DNA of 64,000 nucleotides from Bradyrhizobium sp. CB82 (GCF_029714405.1 NZ_CP121650.1:4965001-5029000), one strand, 5' to 3'. Counted from the first letter of the stretch, positions 45,237 to 54,331 are shown. Numbers and translations: made by a program. The notes: generated by a model not told the origin, from the sequence alone.

Positions 45237-45342
45237 CGTTTCGATCTCGCAGAGTCGCCGCCCTTACGCACGATGTTAGCAAATGGAACCAATCCAACAT
45301 TGCTCGGTTGCGCCTGATCACCGGCCGAGGCCCAGCCCGTAG

Positions 45343-45390
45343 GCGTCGGTGGCTGAGAGACCGATTGCGTCGGTGGCTGAGAGACCGATT
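45343..45390. repeat. 24-bp tandem duplication
   Basis: GCGTCGGTGGCTGAGAGACC followed by GATT occurs twice in direct succession (45343-45366, 45367-45390), identical. Just upstream of the GTG-start microprotein gene. Confidence 0.85.
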
Positions 45391-45423
45391 GCGCTCCCGC
45401 CTACACAAGGGAGGGCGCGCATC

Positions 45424-45528
45424 GTGAGCGAAGATCCCTATTCAATCCCGGCTCGGATCTGTCTCGCCGTCGGCGGTGGCTCGGTGCTCGCCACGATTGC
45501 GATTACGAGCGTCTATTTCATGCACTAA
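45424..45528 (+). CDS. 34-aa single-span membrane microprotein with GTG start
   Basis: GGGAGGG lies nine bases before the GTG. The product reads VSEDPYSIPARICLAVGGGS then one membrane helix (VLATIAITSVYFMH). It is too short for routine annotation. Composition and the ribosome binding site support it. Confidence 0.55.
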   Translation: MSEDPYSIPARICLAVGGGSVLATIAITSVYFMH

Positions 45529-46168
45529 AGGCCGTCTCACTTGGCGGATTGTACGGCTGCTCGGAGGCGCCGAACCCTAGGAGCCGCTGGCATCAGGCGT
45601 CGCACCCCGATATTCCCAGCGGTCCTTTGGGCTAAACGTGGAAGACTCCGCGCTTCGGCAAATCTACCCCTAACCGGGCGCGGAAGCGTCGAATGTTCGC
45701 TTCCGAACAGTTCCCGGGGAACAGGTGGCAATATACCCAGTTATTCGCGCGCTCGGCTGCGATGGAGCGAGCTCGGTTATTCGCTGAGACCAATCAGAAC
45801 ACTGCGGAAAATCCGAGGTAGATCAGTTGTCCCATGGCGTCCAGGGCCGCCTCCAGTGCATGTTAACGTGCCTGGACTGGTGATTAGCCTCGTCAGCCAG
45901 CAACTTGGCCTCAGCTCTACCAGCCTTGAGTTGAGGCCGATTTTTGAAGGGGACACGCCGCAGGGACTTAGACCCGGAAGCAAAGCGACCCCAGCCTCGG
46001 AGAAGCTGGGGCCGTAGGAGTTCACACCCGCCTTCGGTCATGGTGTCAGGCAGGACCGAAGCATCAGAACGAACACAGCCCTTTGCCGCTTATTCCTGGT
46101 CGCTTTGGCGAGCAAGAGGTACCTCCTTAGAGTTCGCATTCCGCGCGGGGCATACCAACTTTTGCCGA
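45529..46168. other. Gene-poor spacer with a hairpin
   Basis: About 640 bases with no supported gene. CCCCAGC/GCTGGGG (45989-46011) is followed by AGTTCAC, as at the 40171 hairpin; the AAGCGACCCCAGCC string is shared with 40314-40327. Confidence 0.4.
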
Positions 46169-46405
46169 ATGCGTATTGCGTACGGGCTCTGCCTGGTGAC
46201 CGCCGGCAAGCAGGTCCCATCGCGGCCGGACTGGATCCACGATGGCGAGGCCGTGATCCTCGGCGTCGACGGCGTTCCCGTCTTCAACGCCCTGCACGGC
46301 CGCAAGCACGATCAAGAGGTACAGTTCTGTGCGTTCGACATCCTCGCCATGGGATGGCGACGATCCGCGCGGCCTGCCGCTGCAGGCGCGATGCGTTACC
46401 GATGA
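46169..46405 (+). pseudogene. Second remnant of an ATP-dependent DNA ligase
   Basis: LCLVTAGKQVPSRPDWIH is the N-terminal segment and DGEAVILGVDGVPVFNALHG then QEVQFCAFDILAMGW the central adenylation motifs of LigD/LigC-type ligases; the roughly 30 residues between them, with the catalytic lysine, are deleted. The C-terminal half is missing. Together with 40473-40622 it suggests one or two former ligase genes. Confidence 0.7.
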
Positions 46406-46653
46406 AGGAAAAAGACCCGCCTCCGAGTCAATGGGAAGAACGGTGGGTGAAAGTAGCCATGCCCAACGTACTTTGAGATGTCGTCCGAAGGCGGGGCACT
46501 ATGGCTCAAGTATTTCCATTTCAGAAATACCGGATGACAGTCCGTAAGCCCGTCACCCGATCACATCAGGCTAGCACAAGATCACGCGAAAAAGCGGTAG
46601 CCAGGTCTTGAGCGCTTTTGGGCGCACCGCCCTTACAAAACGAGGAGACTGAA

Positions 46654-46893
46654 ATGCGGAGGGTGATGTTCTCACTTCTGGCGGTCACCTTGTTGGCGGG
46701 CGCACCGATGGACTTCGCATATGCTCAAGCCGGCGGAATGGGGGGAGGCTCTGATAGCATCGATCCGGGAGCCGGAGCCGGCGGACCACCCAGGGCCGGA
46801 GTTGGCTCGGCGGGCGGGTTGCAGAAAAGCGCAATTCGCCCCGGTCGCTCAGACAATCCTGCTCACCACCGGACTTACCGACGCGTCCCCTAG
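46654..46893 (+). CDS. Small Gly-rich secreted protein, 79 aa
   Basis: GAGGAGACTGAA precedes the ATG at 46654. A signal peptide (MRRVMFSLLAVTLLAGAPMD, cleavage after AYAQ) is followed by a Gly/Ser-rich mature part (GGMGGGSDSIDPGAGAGG). Mature protein of about 55 residues; role unknown. Confidence 0.7.
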   Translation: MRRVMFSLLAVTLLAGAPMDFAYAQAGGMGGGSDSIDPGAGAGGPPRAGVGSAGGLQKSAIRPGRSDNPAHHRTYRRVP

Positions 46894-46938
46894 AACACCG
46901 CGTTAGCCGTTCTAACCTTTAGTATCGCGACAGGAAAT

Positions 46939-47163
46939 ATGATCATGCGCACGATGCTCATCATATTCGCCTTGCTGGCAGCCGGGACGGCCGCTCTCGC
47001 AGGGTCCGCTACTCCCGTTTCGTATGATTACCCCTGGTGCGTCTATGGTGGGGAGCTCGGCTATTCCGGCGACTGCTCTTACGAGACGAGAGAGCAATGC
47101 CTGGCGTCCGCGTCCGGCCGGTCGAACGTGATATGTAAAGTAAACCGGCGCCTGCTATTCTAG
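46939..47163 (+). CDS. DUF3551 secreted protein, 74 aa
   Basis: A signal peptide (MIMRTMLIIFALLAAGTAAL) leads to the DUF3551 core: PWCVYGG, then GDCSYETREQCLASASGRSN and a final CKVNRR. The four cysteines probably form disulfides in the periplasm. The family is small, secreted and of unknown function, and is very abundant in Bradyrhizobium. AGGAAAT precedes the ATG. Confidence 0.85.
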   Translation: MIMRTMLIIFALLAAGTAALAGSATPVSYDYPWCVYGGELGYSGDCSYETREQCLASASGRSNVICKVNRRLLF

Positions 47164-47420
47164 CAGCAGGACGTGCCGCAGGAGCGTGTGCAACAACCTC
47201 GGGCGCACCGCTGGCATTGAAAAACTGGCCTCCGACCCTTGTACGGCCCCTGTTCTTTCCGTTTGCGTTGCGCCGGCAATGGCCCTGGCGCCGTAACGAT
47301 CTACCTCGGGCTCTGTCGTCTCGCGTGCCAGCCCCTGCTTCAAATCATCCCGGCATTCTCGTGCGGAAGTCTTAACGCTCAGCCTCGGAGCTCAAGAAAG
47401 TAAGAGGACAGGAGATCCCG

Positions 47421-47849
47421 ATGACCACTGCCCGATGCAGTTGCGGTGCCGTGACGCTGTCGCTTCCCGGACCATCCCCGCTCATCGTCGCCTGCCACTG
47501 CATCGATTGCCAGCGGCGAACCGGTGCGCCGTTCGGTGTCGGTGCGTTCTATTCCGCCGATGCCGTCATCGTGTCGGGTACGCCGAAGGAGTTCACGCGC
47601 GCCGCCGCAAGCGGCGGGAAGGTCCAGAGCTATTTCTGTACGGACTGCGGCTCAACGGTTTACTGGAAGTCCGGCAATCTTCCTGCGTTCATCGGCGTTG
47701 CCGTCGGCGCGATCGCGGACGCAAATTATCCGGCTCCGGTCAGATCGGTGTTCGAACAGTCGAAACATGCCTGGGTTGAAATCGGCGTTAGTGGCGTGGA
47801 ACATTTCCAGCAAAGCAGCGCACACAAGAACCCAGGCGTGTCCGACTGA
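47421..47849 (+). CDS. GFA-family (CENP-V-like) protein
   Basis: 142 residues of the glutathione-dependent formaldehyde-activating (GFA) family. Zinc ligands are visible as RCSCGAV, ACHCIDCQR and FFCTDCGS-like YFCTDCGST. Family members bind zinc and often glutathione-linked aldehydes; most in rhizobia are of unknown substrate. Starts MTTARCSCGAVTL with GGAGA upstream. Confidence 0.88.
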   Translation: MTTARCSCGAVTLSLPGPSPLIVACHCIDCQRRTGAPFGVGAFYSADAVIVSGTPKEFTRAAASGGKVQSYFCTDCGSTVYWKSGNLPAFIGVAVGAIADANYPAPVRSVFEQSKHAWVEIGVSGVEHFQQSSAHKNPGVSD

Positions 47850-47930
47850 TACAGGCCGCAATCCCTCGACGAGGATGCGTTTCTTTTTTGGCGCCGTCAC
47901 CGGCGCGCCGCGGCCAGACCGAAACGCTGA

Positions 47931-49010
47931 TCATCCTCCGCTTGGAGCATCCGCCCGGTCCGTGCTGATCCACGCCATCGCCAATTCCCACGCTACCGAC
48001 AGCACGATCGGCCCGATGAAGAGGCCGACGATACCGTGCGCAAGCGTGCCACCGATCACGCCGACGAAAATCACGATGGTCGGTGTGTTGAGCCCGCGAC
48101 CCATCACCAGCGGCTTCAACATAGTGTCGATGAAGCCGACGACGACGAGGAACACGGTCAGCAGCAGCGCCGTGGTGACGTCCTTTGCGGTCCAGATCCA
48201 GATGATCACGGGCAGGAGGACGAGGAAGGCGCCGATCTGCACGATCGACAGCAGCAGCACGATGAACGCGAGCAGGCCGGCGCTCGGCACGCTCGCGAGC
48301 TTGAAGCCGACACCGGCGAGCAACGCCTGAACGATCGCGACGCCGATCACCCCTTGCGACACGGCTCGGATGGTCGCACCCGCGAGCTCCAGGAAATGCT
48401 CGCTTTGCTCGGGCACGATGCGAAACAAAAAGCCACGGCCGGCGGCGACCAGCCGAGGCCCGTGAGGAAACAGGAAGCCGGCGACGAAGACCGAGACCAG
48501 AAACTGCAGCGTCCCGACACTGGCATCGCCGGCGAGTGACAGCAGCGGTCCCGCCAGCGGCTGAAGATACGGCGCCGCCTCGCGCAGCACGGCTCGGATG
48601 TTGTTGTAGGCCTGCTCCCAGAGCTCGTAGAGCTGGGGGCCGATGACCGGCCAGGACTTGATCTGCTCCGGCGCCGACTGAAGTGCGAGGTCGCCGGTGC
48701 CGAGCTGGCGCGCGAGCTCCCTCGCCCCCTCGACCGCACTCAGCCCCAACCAGGTCGCGGGCCCGATGACGATGCCGAGCGTCATCAAGGTGAGGATGGC
48801 CGCGGCCGTTCTGGGACGGCCGCCAAGCAGCTTGGCGAGCCAGCTGAAGGCCGGATAGAACGCGACCGCCAGCACGGCGCTCCAGGTCAGGATCGGCACG
48901 AAGGGCCGGATGATGACGAACGTCCAGATGATCAGGAGCGCGAGCAGGCCGAGCCGGATCAGAAGCTGGACGATATCCTCTCCCGTCAGGAACTGGCGGA
49001 GGGTTTTCAC
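47931..49010 (-). CDS. AI-2E family transporter (PerM/YhhT-like)
   Basis: 359 residues with seven to eight membrane helices: LIRLGLLALLIIWTFVIIRP at the start, a central re-entrant region and the characteristic GPATWLGLSAVEGARELARQ and the LKPLVMGRGLNTPTIVIF motif near the end. The family includes efflux proteins for quorum signals and osmolytes; the substrate here cannot be read. Transcribed alone. Confidence 0.9.
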   Translation of the reverse strand: MKTLRQFLTGEDIVQLLIRLGLLALLIIWTFVIIRPFVPILTWSAVLAVAFYPAFSWLAKLLGGRPRTAAAILTLMTLGIVIGPATWLGLSAVEGARELARQLGTGDLALQSAPEQIKSWPVIGPQLYELWEQAYNNIRAVLREAAPYLQPLAGPLLSLAGDASVGTLQFLVSVFVAGFLFPHGPRLVAAGRGFLFRIVPEQSEHFLELAGATIRAVSQGVIGVAIVQALLAGVGFKLASVPSAGLLAFIVLLLSIVQIGAFLVLLPVIIWIWTAKDVTTALLLTVFLVVVGFIDTMLKPLVMGRGLNTPTIVIFVGVIGGTLAHGIVGLFIGPIVLSVAWELAMAWISTDRADAPSGG

Positions 49011-49379
49011 GGGCGCAGCTTTCCTTGCGACATAACGCGACTTCCGGCGCCATCGACCGCCGCGATTGGCGTGCGGGGGCAGGCCCTCGCCTTATTGCCA
49101 GCCGCGGATCGGGCGTCAAGACGACCTAGCTGTGCGGCGTGACGTCGGAGAGCTCGGTTGGGGTACGTTCCCCGATCACTGCGGCTGGCCGTGACCTCTG
49201 TTGAGCCAGGGCAGCACGGCCTTTCCGGGCTCGGGGCCGAGTGGTTCAAGCGCCGGACCGCAGGTCGGCAAGGCGGATTTGCCTAACCGCCGTTAACCGG
49301 ATTTGCGCCAATCGGTTTACGCGAGCGCAAGCGCTCGAAACCTACACTGGATCGGTCACATCAAACACGTTGCTTTGCC
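49011..49379. other. Spacer
   Basis: About 370 bases. No gene or repeat recognised. Confidence 0.4.
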
Positions 49380-49604
49380 ATGGCCAATACCGTCTGGACG
49401 ATCGAAGAATTCTCCTGCCCGAGCTGCAGCATGAACTACACCGCGACCAGGGAAGAGCACGAGTCGAGGCACGCCGGCAGTTTCAACTGCAGCGTCTGCA
49501 ACGCGGTGGTCCATACCTGGTCCGGCAATCATCATTTCTTCCGCTGGGAGGCCATCAAGGCGAAACCGCCGGTGTTCGGCCGGCGCTGGGCCGGCGTGCG
49601 CTAG
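49380..49604 (+). CDS. Small zinc-ribbon protein, 74 aa
   Basis: Two CxxC pairs, FSCPSCSMNY and FNCSVCNAVV, 22 to 24 residues apart, give a classic zinc ribbon; HTWSGNHHFFRW follows. The compact size and lack of a signal peptide suggest a cytoplasmic DNA- or protein-binding element. Function unknown. Confidence 0.7.
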   Translation: MANTVWTIEEFSCPSCSMNYTATREEHESRHAGSFNCSVCNAVVHTWSGNHHFFRWEAIKAKPPVFGRRWAGVR

Positions 49605-49752
49605 TAGACACGACGGCAATGATCCCGCCCGGCGGCGCTGGCGTTGACAACGCGACGCGCCGAGCTCGGCAGCTTCGGGGCGGCATATCCTCGGACGTCC
49701 ATGCACCGGAGGTTGGGGAACCTTGCGCGGTCGAGCGGCTTGTCAGGTTGCA

Positions 49753-49920
49753 ATGAGCACCATGGCAAACCTACTCGCACGCAAGCAGGAGCTGCTGGAG
49801 CGGCTCAAGGGCGAACCGGGCCCGCATGAGCGCGATCAGATCGAACGCCTCATCGAGCAGGTCGACACCGCGCTCAATCTGCTCGAGGACAGCGGCCGGG
49901 ACCACAACGAGGGACCCTGA
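49753..49920 (+). CDS. Small helical protein, 55 aa
   Basis: Start at MSTMANLLARKQELLERLKG (AGGTTG nearby), then RDQIERLIEQVDTALNLLED: a helical hairpin with heptad-like leucines. The longer frame upstream starts within other sequence. Function unknown. Confidence 0.6.
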   Translation: MSTMANLLARKQELLERLKGEPGPHERDQIERLIEQVDTALNLLEDSGRDHNEGP

Positions 49921-50017
49921 AGGTCCTCTCACGCGTTGCGGGTTCCCGCGGAACGAAATCCCCACGCGGCCCGTTGAGACGGCGGGCCGATCTCAGAAGC
50001 TTTGCAGGGCCAACTGG

Positions 50018-50155
50018 ATGTCGATTGATCCCGACCGGCGCAGACGCGACAGCGAATTTTCAGCGGACGATTTCTTCCTGTTCGTCCTGTCGAGCAGCTT
50101 CTGCCTGCTGGTTGTAGCAGTCACCCTGCTGATCCGGATGCCGACCGGTTTGTGA
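50018..50155 (+). CDS. 45-aa single-span membrane microprotein
   Basis: Start MSIDPDRRRRDSEFSADD, then one membrane helix (FFLFVLSSSFCLLVVAVTLL). The charged N-terminus would face the cytoplasm. AGGG is present upstream. Unannotated in type; role unknown. Confidence 0.5.
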   Translation: MSIDPDRRRRDSEFSADDFFLFVLSSSFCLLVVAVTLLIRMPTGL

Positions 50156-50247
50156 TGGTTGCGCCAATTCGCGCGGCGCCGTTTGCAGTCCATTCACCCC
50201 TAAGCGGTTAGATCGGGTGCCGTTCGCCCACTCCGCCTTAGGCCGCC

Positions 50248-50550
50248 ATGCCGGATCTCAACGCCGTCCTCGCCAAACTCAACGACCGTCTACTCAGGCT
50301 CGAGGGCGAGCTGTTCGTGCTGCGCTCGCTGGCGCGGGCGACGCTCACGGCCGGCGACGATCACGCGGCGCGCATGCGCAAGCTGGTTGAAGCGGCGAAG
50401 GTCGCGCTCGACGACGAGGCGCTGCGGCCCCTCGACAAGCCGACCAGGAAATACGTCGAGGCTGCGAGTGCGATGGTCGATGAGCTCCTGGTCGAGCCGA
50501 CCAAGGCGCGGCCGCTGTTCACGGTCATCGACGGCGGCAAGGCCGACTAA
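50248..50550 (+). CDS. Conserved hypothetical protein, 100 aa
   Basis: Helical protein: MPDLNAVLAKLNDRLLRLEG, ELFVLRSLARATLTAGDDH and KYVEAASAMVDELLVE. The early LxxLNDRLxRLEGEL pattern suggests a dimerising coiled coil. No known domain. It ends 14 bases before the leftward gene at 50564. Confidence 0.65.
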   Translation: MPDLNAVLAKLNDRLLRLEGELFVLRSLARATLTAGDDHAARMRKLVEAAKVALDDEALRPLDKPTRKYVEAASAMVDELLVEPTKARPLFTVIDGGKAD

Positions 50551-50563
50551 GCTTGGCGGGCGC

Positions 50564-50782
50564 TCAGGCCGCAGGCGGATTGGGCGATTTCAGCCGGCTC
50601 AGACCGGCCTCGATGATCGCGATCTCCTCGTCGACCTGATTGATAGGCAGGCTGAAATCGTAGCCGGAGCGGCTCTTCAGATCGATCGCCAATCGCTGTC
50701 GGTGCATCATCAGTGCGTCGAGGCCACGGCGGTTCTTCAGCCTGACATAGGCATCGACGATCTGCTCAATCGCACTAGGCAT
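50564..50782 (-). CDS. Small hypothetical protein, 72 aa
   Basis: Start taken at MPSAIEQIVDAYVRLKNRRG; the open frame upstream to 51274 is not protein-like. The protein is helical, with ALMMHRQRLAIDLKSRSGYD and QVDEEIAIIEAGLSRL. Convergent with the gene at 50248. Function unknown. Confidence 0.6.
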   Translation of the reverse strand: MPSAIEQIVDAYVRLKNRRGLDALMMHRQRLAIDLKSRSGYDFSLPINQVDEEIAIIEAGLSRLKSPNPPAA

Positions 50783-51491
50783 CCAGTGATTCCAGGAAAG
50801 GACAGGCCGCGCCGGGTTTGCACACCGGCGGGCCAACTCTAGTGTCGCGGTACGCAATACAAATCCGCGACAGATTCGTCGATACGCTAGGCCCGTTGAG
50901 AACCCGTTACTGCCCTGCTCGTCCGGCGCTCTTTTTGCACGACATCGCGATGATGCGGACATGAAAAGGCCGCTGGCAAATATCACCAGCGGCCGGCCGG
51001 GTTCGAAAACGGATGCGGGATGAAACGTCTGCCAGCCCCGGCAAGGCGATCCTAGAAGCAGGCTGGCGCCTCGTTCTGTCCACAACGGAACACTGCAGGG
51101 TCGAATCCCCGGGTCACTCCTCGCGCCGGCTGTCACTTTTCCTGAGCGTGCATCAGGAACGAACCGACCAGGCCGATCAGGCCGCAGGCCAGCAGCCCAT
51201 ATTGCAGCACGGCCAGCGCTTGGCTCGGCGCTTCGGTCGCCTGGTGATTTCATAGATGAGCACGACCGACGCAATTCCGCTTATCAGCATCAATCTCGGC
51301 CATTTCGACACGGCGATCCCCCCGTTTGCGTTGCCCGGGTCGTTGACGCGACGAACGGACGCCGGTTCGACAGGCGTGCATCCTGCGCATTGTTGATAAC
51401 CGGCGCAAAGGGCTCGCGGGGGGTGACAGAGCCTTATGGCGTGTTATCCGGAGATAACCCAGCCAGCTCTCGACACGGAACCGAGACTTCC
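50783..51491. other. Gene-poor spacer with a possible broken two-span membrane gene
   Basis: About 700 bases. On the minus strand near 51130-51290 one frame reads LMLISGIASVVLIYE and another ALAVLQYGLLACGLIGLVGS, two membrane-like stretches in different frames, perhaps a frameshifted small membrane gene. No intact gene is supported. Confidence 0.35.
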
Positions 51492-52079
51492 ATGCGCATC
51501 ACCTTGATCGGCTCCCGTCATTTCGGCGTGATCACCCTGAACATGCTCCGGGAGCACAGCGTGGACATCGCGCGGGTCGTGGTCGCCGATGGCGCGGACC
51601 GCCTCGCCACGACCGCCCGCTCGGCCGGCATCGAGGTGGTGGTCCAGGCCAACCCAAAGCTGGTGGCCGCCTTCGAGATCGCGCCGAAGACCGACCTGAT
51701 CATCACGGCGCACAGCCACGCCCGCGTCTCCAGGGAGGCGCTCGCCGTCTCGAGGCTCGGCGGCATCGGCTACCACCCATCGCTGTTGCCGCGTCACCGC
51801 GGCAAGGCCGCCGTGGAGTGGACCATCAAGGAGGGCGACCCGATCGCCGGCGGCACGATCTACCACCTCGCCGACCGCATGGACGCCGGCGCGATCGCCG
51901 CCCAGGACTGGTGCTTCGTCAAGAAGGGCGAGACGGCGCGCGATCTTTGGGAGCGGGCGCTGGCCCCGCTCGGCCTGAAGCTGCTTGCGGAAATCATCGA
52001 CTACATCAAGGTCCACAAGGCGCTGCCGGCAAAGCCGCAGGACGAGCAGTTCGCGACCGCCGCGCCGAGCCTGTCGTAA
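51492..52079 (+). CDS. Formyltransferase-like protein, 195 aa
   Basis: The start MRITLIGSRHFGVITLNMLR is the Rossmann-like first part of the folate-dependent formyltransferase fold; YHPSLLPRHRGKAAVEW and LADRMDAGAI are its loop and Asp signatures. The catalytic Asn-x-His expected before SLLP is here G-Y-H, so the Asn is replaced by Gly. There is no C-terminal methionyl-tRNA formyltransferase domain. It is probably a diverged formyltransferase or carbamoyl/formyl sugar enzyme. Confidence 0.75.
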   Translation: MRITLIGSRHFGVITLNMLREHSVDIARVVVADGADRLATTARSAGIEVVVQANPKLVAAFEIAPKTDLIITAHSHARVSREALAVSRLGGIGYHPSLLPRHRGKAAVEWTIKEGDPIAGGTIYHLADRMDAGAIAAQDWCFVKKGETARDLWERALAPLGLKLLAEIIDYIKVHKALPAKPQDEQFATAAPSLS

Positions 52080-52262
52080 GCCCGCGGCAGATTCATTCTT
52101 AACGTCGCGAATCCAGCCGATTCCACGCCAAAACGGGCGAGAACAGACAAATAAACCATTGTTTCCACAGGAACAATTTTCACTTTGGCGTTGCAGCAAA
52201 TTTCTGTCACATTTCCCCCGAATAAGCGTCAGCATCTCAGACATAGGCAGGGACAGAAATTC

Positions 52263-52613
52263 ATGCGTTTTGATCGCATTGCGTTGATTTTTACCGCCGC
52301 GATTGCCGCCGGTTCGCTCGCTGCGCCCGCGTTCGCCCAAAACCCCTATGACGGCAACTGGCAGGTCACCATCGTGACCAAGAGCGGCTCCTGCGAGCCG
52401 ACCGCAAGCTCCATGCTGACGGTTTCCGACGGCCGAATCACGGCGCCCGGCGCTAACGTTTCCGGCACCATCGGCCGGGAAGGCCTTGTGAAAGTTTCGA
52501 TCAATGGTGCATATGCCAACGGTCAACTCAGCGGCAACGCCGGATCGGGAAAGTGGAATGGAGCATCAGCAGGCATACCGTGCAGCGGGCGGTGGGAAGC
52601 ATCGCGCCAATAA
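52263..52613 (+). CDS. Small secreted protein, 116 aa
   Basis: Signal peptide MRFDRIALIFTAAIAAGSLA (cleavage after AFAQ), then NPYDGNWQVTIVTKSGSCEP and a beta-rich body ending GIPCSGRWEASRQ. Two cysteines could form a disulfide. The upstream frame from 52185 is not needed. The fold resembles small periplasmic beta-barrel proteins of rhizobia; the next gene is similar in type. Function unknown. Confidence 0.75.
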   Translation: MRFDRIALIFTAAIAAGSLAAPAFAQNPYDGNWQVTIVTKSGSCEPTASSMLTVSDGRITAPGANVSGTIGREGLVKVSINGAYANGQLSGNAGSGKWNGASAGIPCSGRWEASRQ

Positions 52614-52632
52614 ACCGACCGAGGCTCGGCAC

Positions 52633-53103
52633 ATGAACCGGCGGCTGCTCGTTGCGGCCGCCGTTTTGTTTGTGGCCTCAGTCGCAAATTCGGAAAGCAA
52701 GGCGCAGTCCGGTCCGTTCGCGGCCCTCGCCGGCAGCTGGAGTGGCGGCGGCACCGTCATCCTCGACGACGGTTCGACCGAACGCATCCGTTGCCGCGCC
52801 AAATATGCGCCCGCTGGTCCCATCATGGAGATGGTGCTGACCTGCGCCAGCGACGCCTACAAGTTCAACCTCTCCGCAAGTGTCCGTGCGGAAGGCAGTG
52901 CCATCACCGGCAGTTGGAGCGAAGCCAGCCGCAACATCAGCGGCGCGCTTCAGGGCCGCGGCGGCGGCGGAACCTTCGAGGTGGTTGCCATGACCGCAGG
53001 CTTCAACGCCAACATCGTGCTGCGCACCAGCGGCAACAGGCAGACGGTCACGCTGCGGGCCGACAGCCAATTCCGCGGCGCCAACATCTCGCTGGCGCGC
53101 TAA
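52633..53103 (+). CDS. Secreted protein, 156 aa
   Basis: Signal peptide MNRRLLVAAAVLFVASVANS, then LAGSWSGGGTVILDDGSTER and a beta-rich domain with ITGSWSEASRNISGALQGRG. The layout (GSWSGGGxxxxDDG...) is typical of a rhizobial periplasmic family recognised from memory. It follows the previous secreted gene by 19 bases, so the two probably share a transcript. Confidence 0.78.
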   Translation: MNRRLLVAAAVLFVASVANSESKAQSGPFAALAGSWSGGGTVILDDGSTERIRCRAKYAPAGPIMEMVLTCASDAYKFNLSASVRAEGSAITGSWSEASRNISGALQGRGGGGTFEVVAMTAGFNANIVLRTSGNRQTVTLRADSQFRGANISLAR

Positions 53104-53418
53104 AGATTGTTGTTTGCGCATGATCTCCGCGCAAGCGCGTTCCGCGTTTGTCGCGAGGGAAAACCGCGTCCCACTCTTCTGGATCATGCTTTAGCTTCGA
53201 TCTCGTTTCGACACGTGATCCGGCGACCCCGCCGGATCGCTTTTTATGCCTTCGGCGCGCGACCTTCGCCCCGCATCGCGCCGGAATGGCATCGGGGCAC
53301 GGCAGCCTATCCCGCGCAGACGTGCAACGCTGCATCGACAGATTTGGCCGTTGCAAACTTGCGCCTGGTCGCCGATACCGGCCTGCCCTCTCTCCTTCCC
53401 TCTCCTGCTTCCGCGCCG

Positions 53419-54291
53419 ATGAGCAACACCCCGTCCAAACCGATGGCCGCGCTGTGGATGGCCGGCTGGCTGTCACTGACGCTGGTCATGGCGGTCGCCG
53501 GACGCGAGGCGGCGCGGCAGATGAACGTCTTCCAACTCATGGAAGTGCGCTCGCTGATCGGTTTCGTCTTGCTCTATCCGATCATCTATCGCGCCGGCGG
53601 CTTTGCGACGCTCAAGACCGTTCGCCTGCCCCAGCACATCGTGCGCAACCTGATCCACTACGTCTCGCAGCTCGGCTGGTTCTTCGCGCTGACGCTGATC
53701 CCGATCGGCCAGGTGGTAGCGATCGAGTTCACCATGCCGATCTGGACCGCGATGCTGGCTGCAAGCTTCCTGTCCGAGCGCATGACGACGTGGAAGATTG
53801 CCGCCGTCGTGCTTGGCCTCGTCGGCGTGATCATCATCGTCCGGCCGGCCGCGGGCGAGATCAATCCCGGCCAGTTGATCGCGCTCGGCGCAGCCATGGG
53901 TTTTGGCGTGTCGATGGTGCTGGTGAAGTCGCTGGCGCGCACTGAGAGCGCGCTATCGATCCTGTTCTGGATGATCGTCGTGCAGGCGGTCGCGGGCTTC
54001 TTTCCGGCGCTCTATGTCTGGGCCTGGCCGCCAACGCATCTCTGGGGCTGGGTGATGGTGGTCGCCATCTGCGGCACCTTCGCGCATTACTGCCTCGCCA
54101 GCGCGATGCGCTACGCCGACGCCACCATCGTCGTGCCGATGGATTTCCTGCGGGTTCCCCTGACCGCGACTGCCGGCTGGTTGCTGTATTCAGAGCAGCT
54201 CGACGCATGGACGGTGTTCGGCGCCGTGCTGATCCTGCTGGGCAACCTTCTGAATTTGAAGCCGGCGCAGGCTCCCGTCCGCGCGCAGTGA
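53419..54291 (+). CDS. EamA/DMT-type transporter, 290 aa
   Basis: Ten membrane helices in two EamA halves. Start at MSNTPSKPMAALWMAGWLSL (53419); the frame is open from 53107 but the extension is not membrane-like. Characteristic pieces: MEVRSLIGFVLLYPIIYRAG, VAIEFTMPIWTAMLAA, and the second half AHYCLASAMRYADATIVVPM. The family exports or imports small metabolites; this member's substrate is unknown. The 315 bases before the start hold nothing recognisable. Confidence 0.88.
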   Translation: MSNTPSKPMAALWMAGWLSLTLVMAVAGREAARQMNVFQLMEVRSLIGFVLLYPIIYRAGGFATLKTVRLPQHIVRNLIHYVSQLGWFFALTLIPIGQVVAIEFTMPIWTAMLAASFLSERMTTWKIAAVVLGLVGVIIIVRPAAGEINPGQLIALGAAMGFGVSMVLVKSLARTESALSILFWMIVVQAVAGFFPALYVWAWPPTHLWGWVMVVAICGTFAHYCLASAMRYADATIVVPMDFLRVPLTATAGWLLYSEQLDAWTVFGAVLILLGNLLNLKPAQAPVRAQ

Positions 54292-54331
54292 ACCAATTCG
54301 ATGGGGCTCGCGACCAATGCGAGTAGCAAAG

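Noticed and set aside
51071..51117. tRNA-like piece with GGGTCGAATCCCC
   Set aside because: The stem is short and no acceptor or anticodon arm can be built; probably chance.
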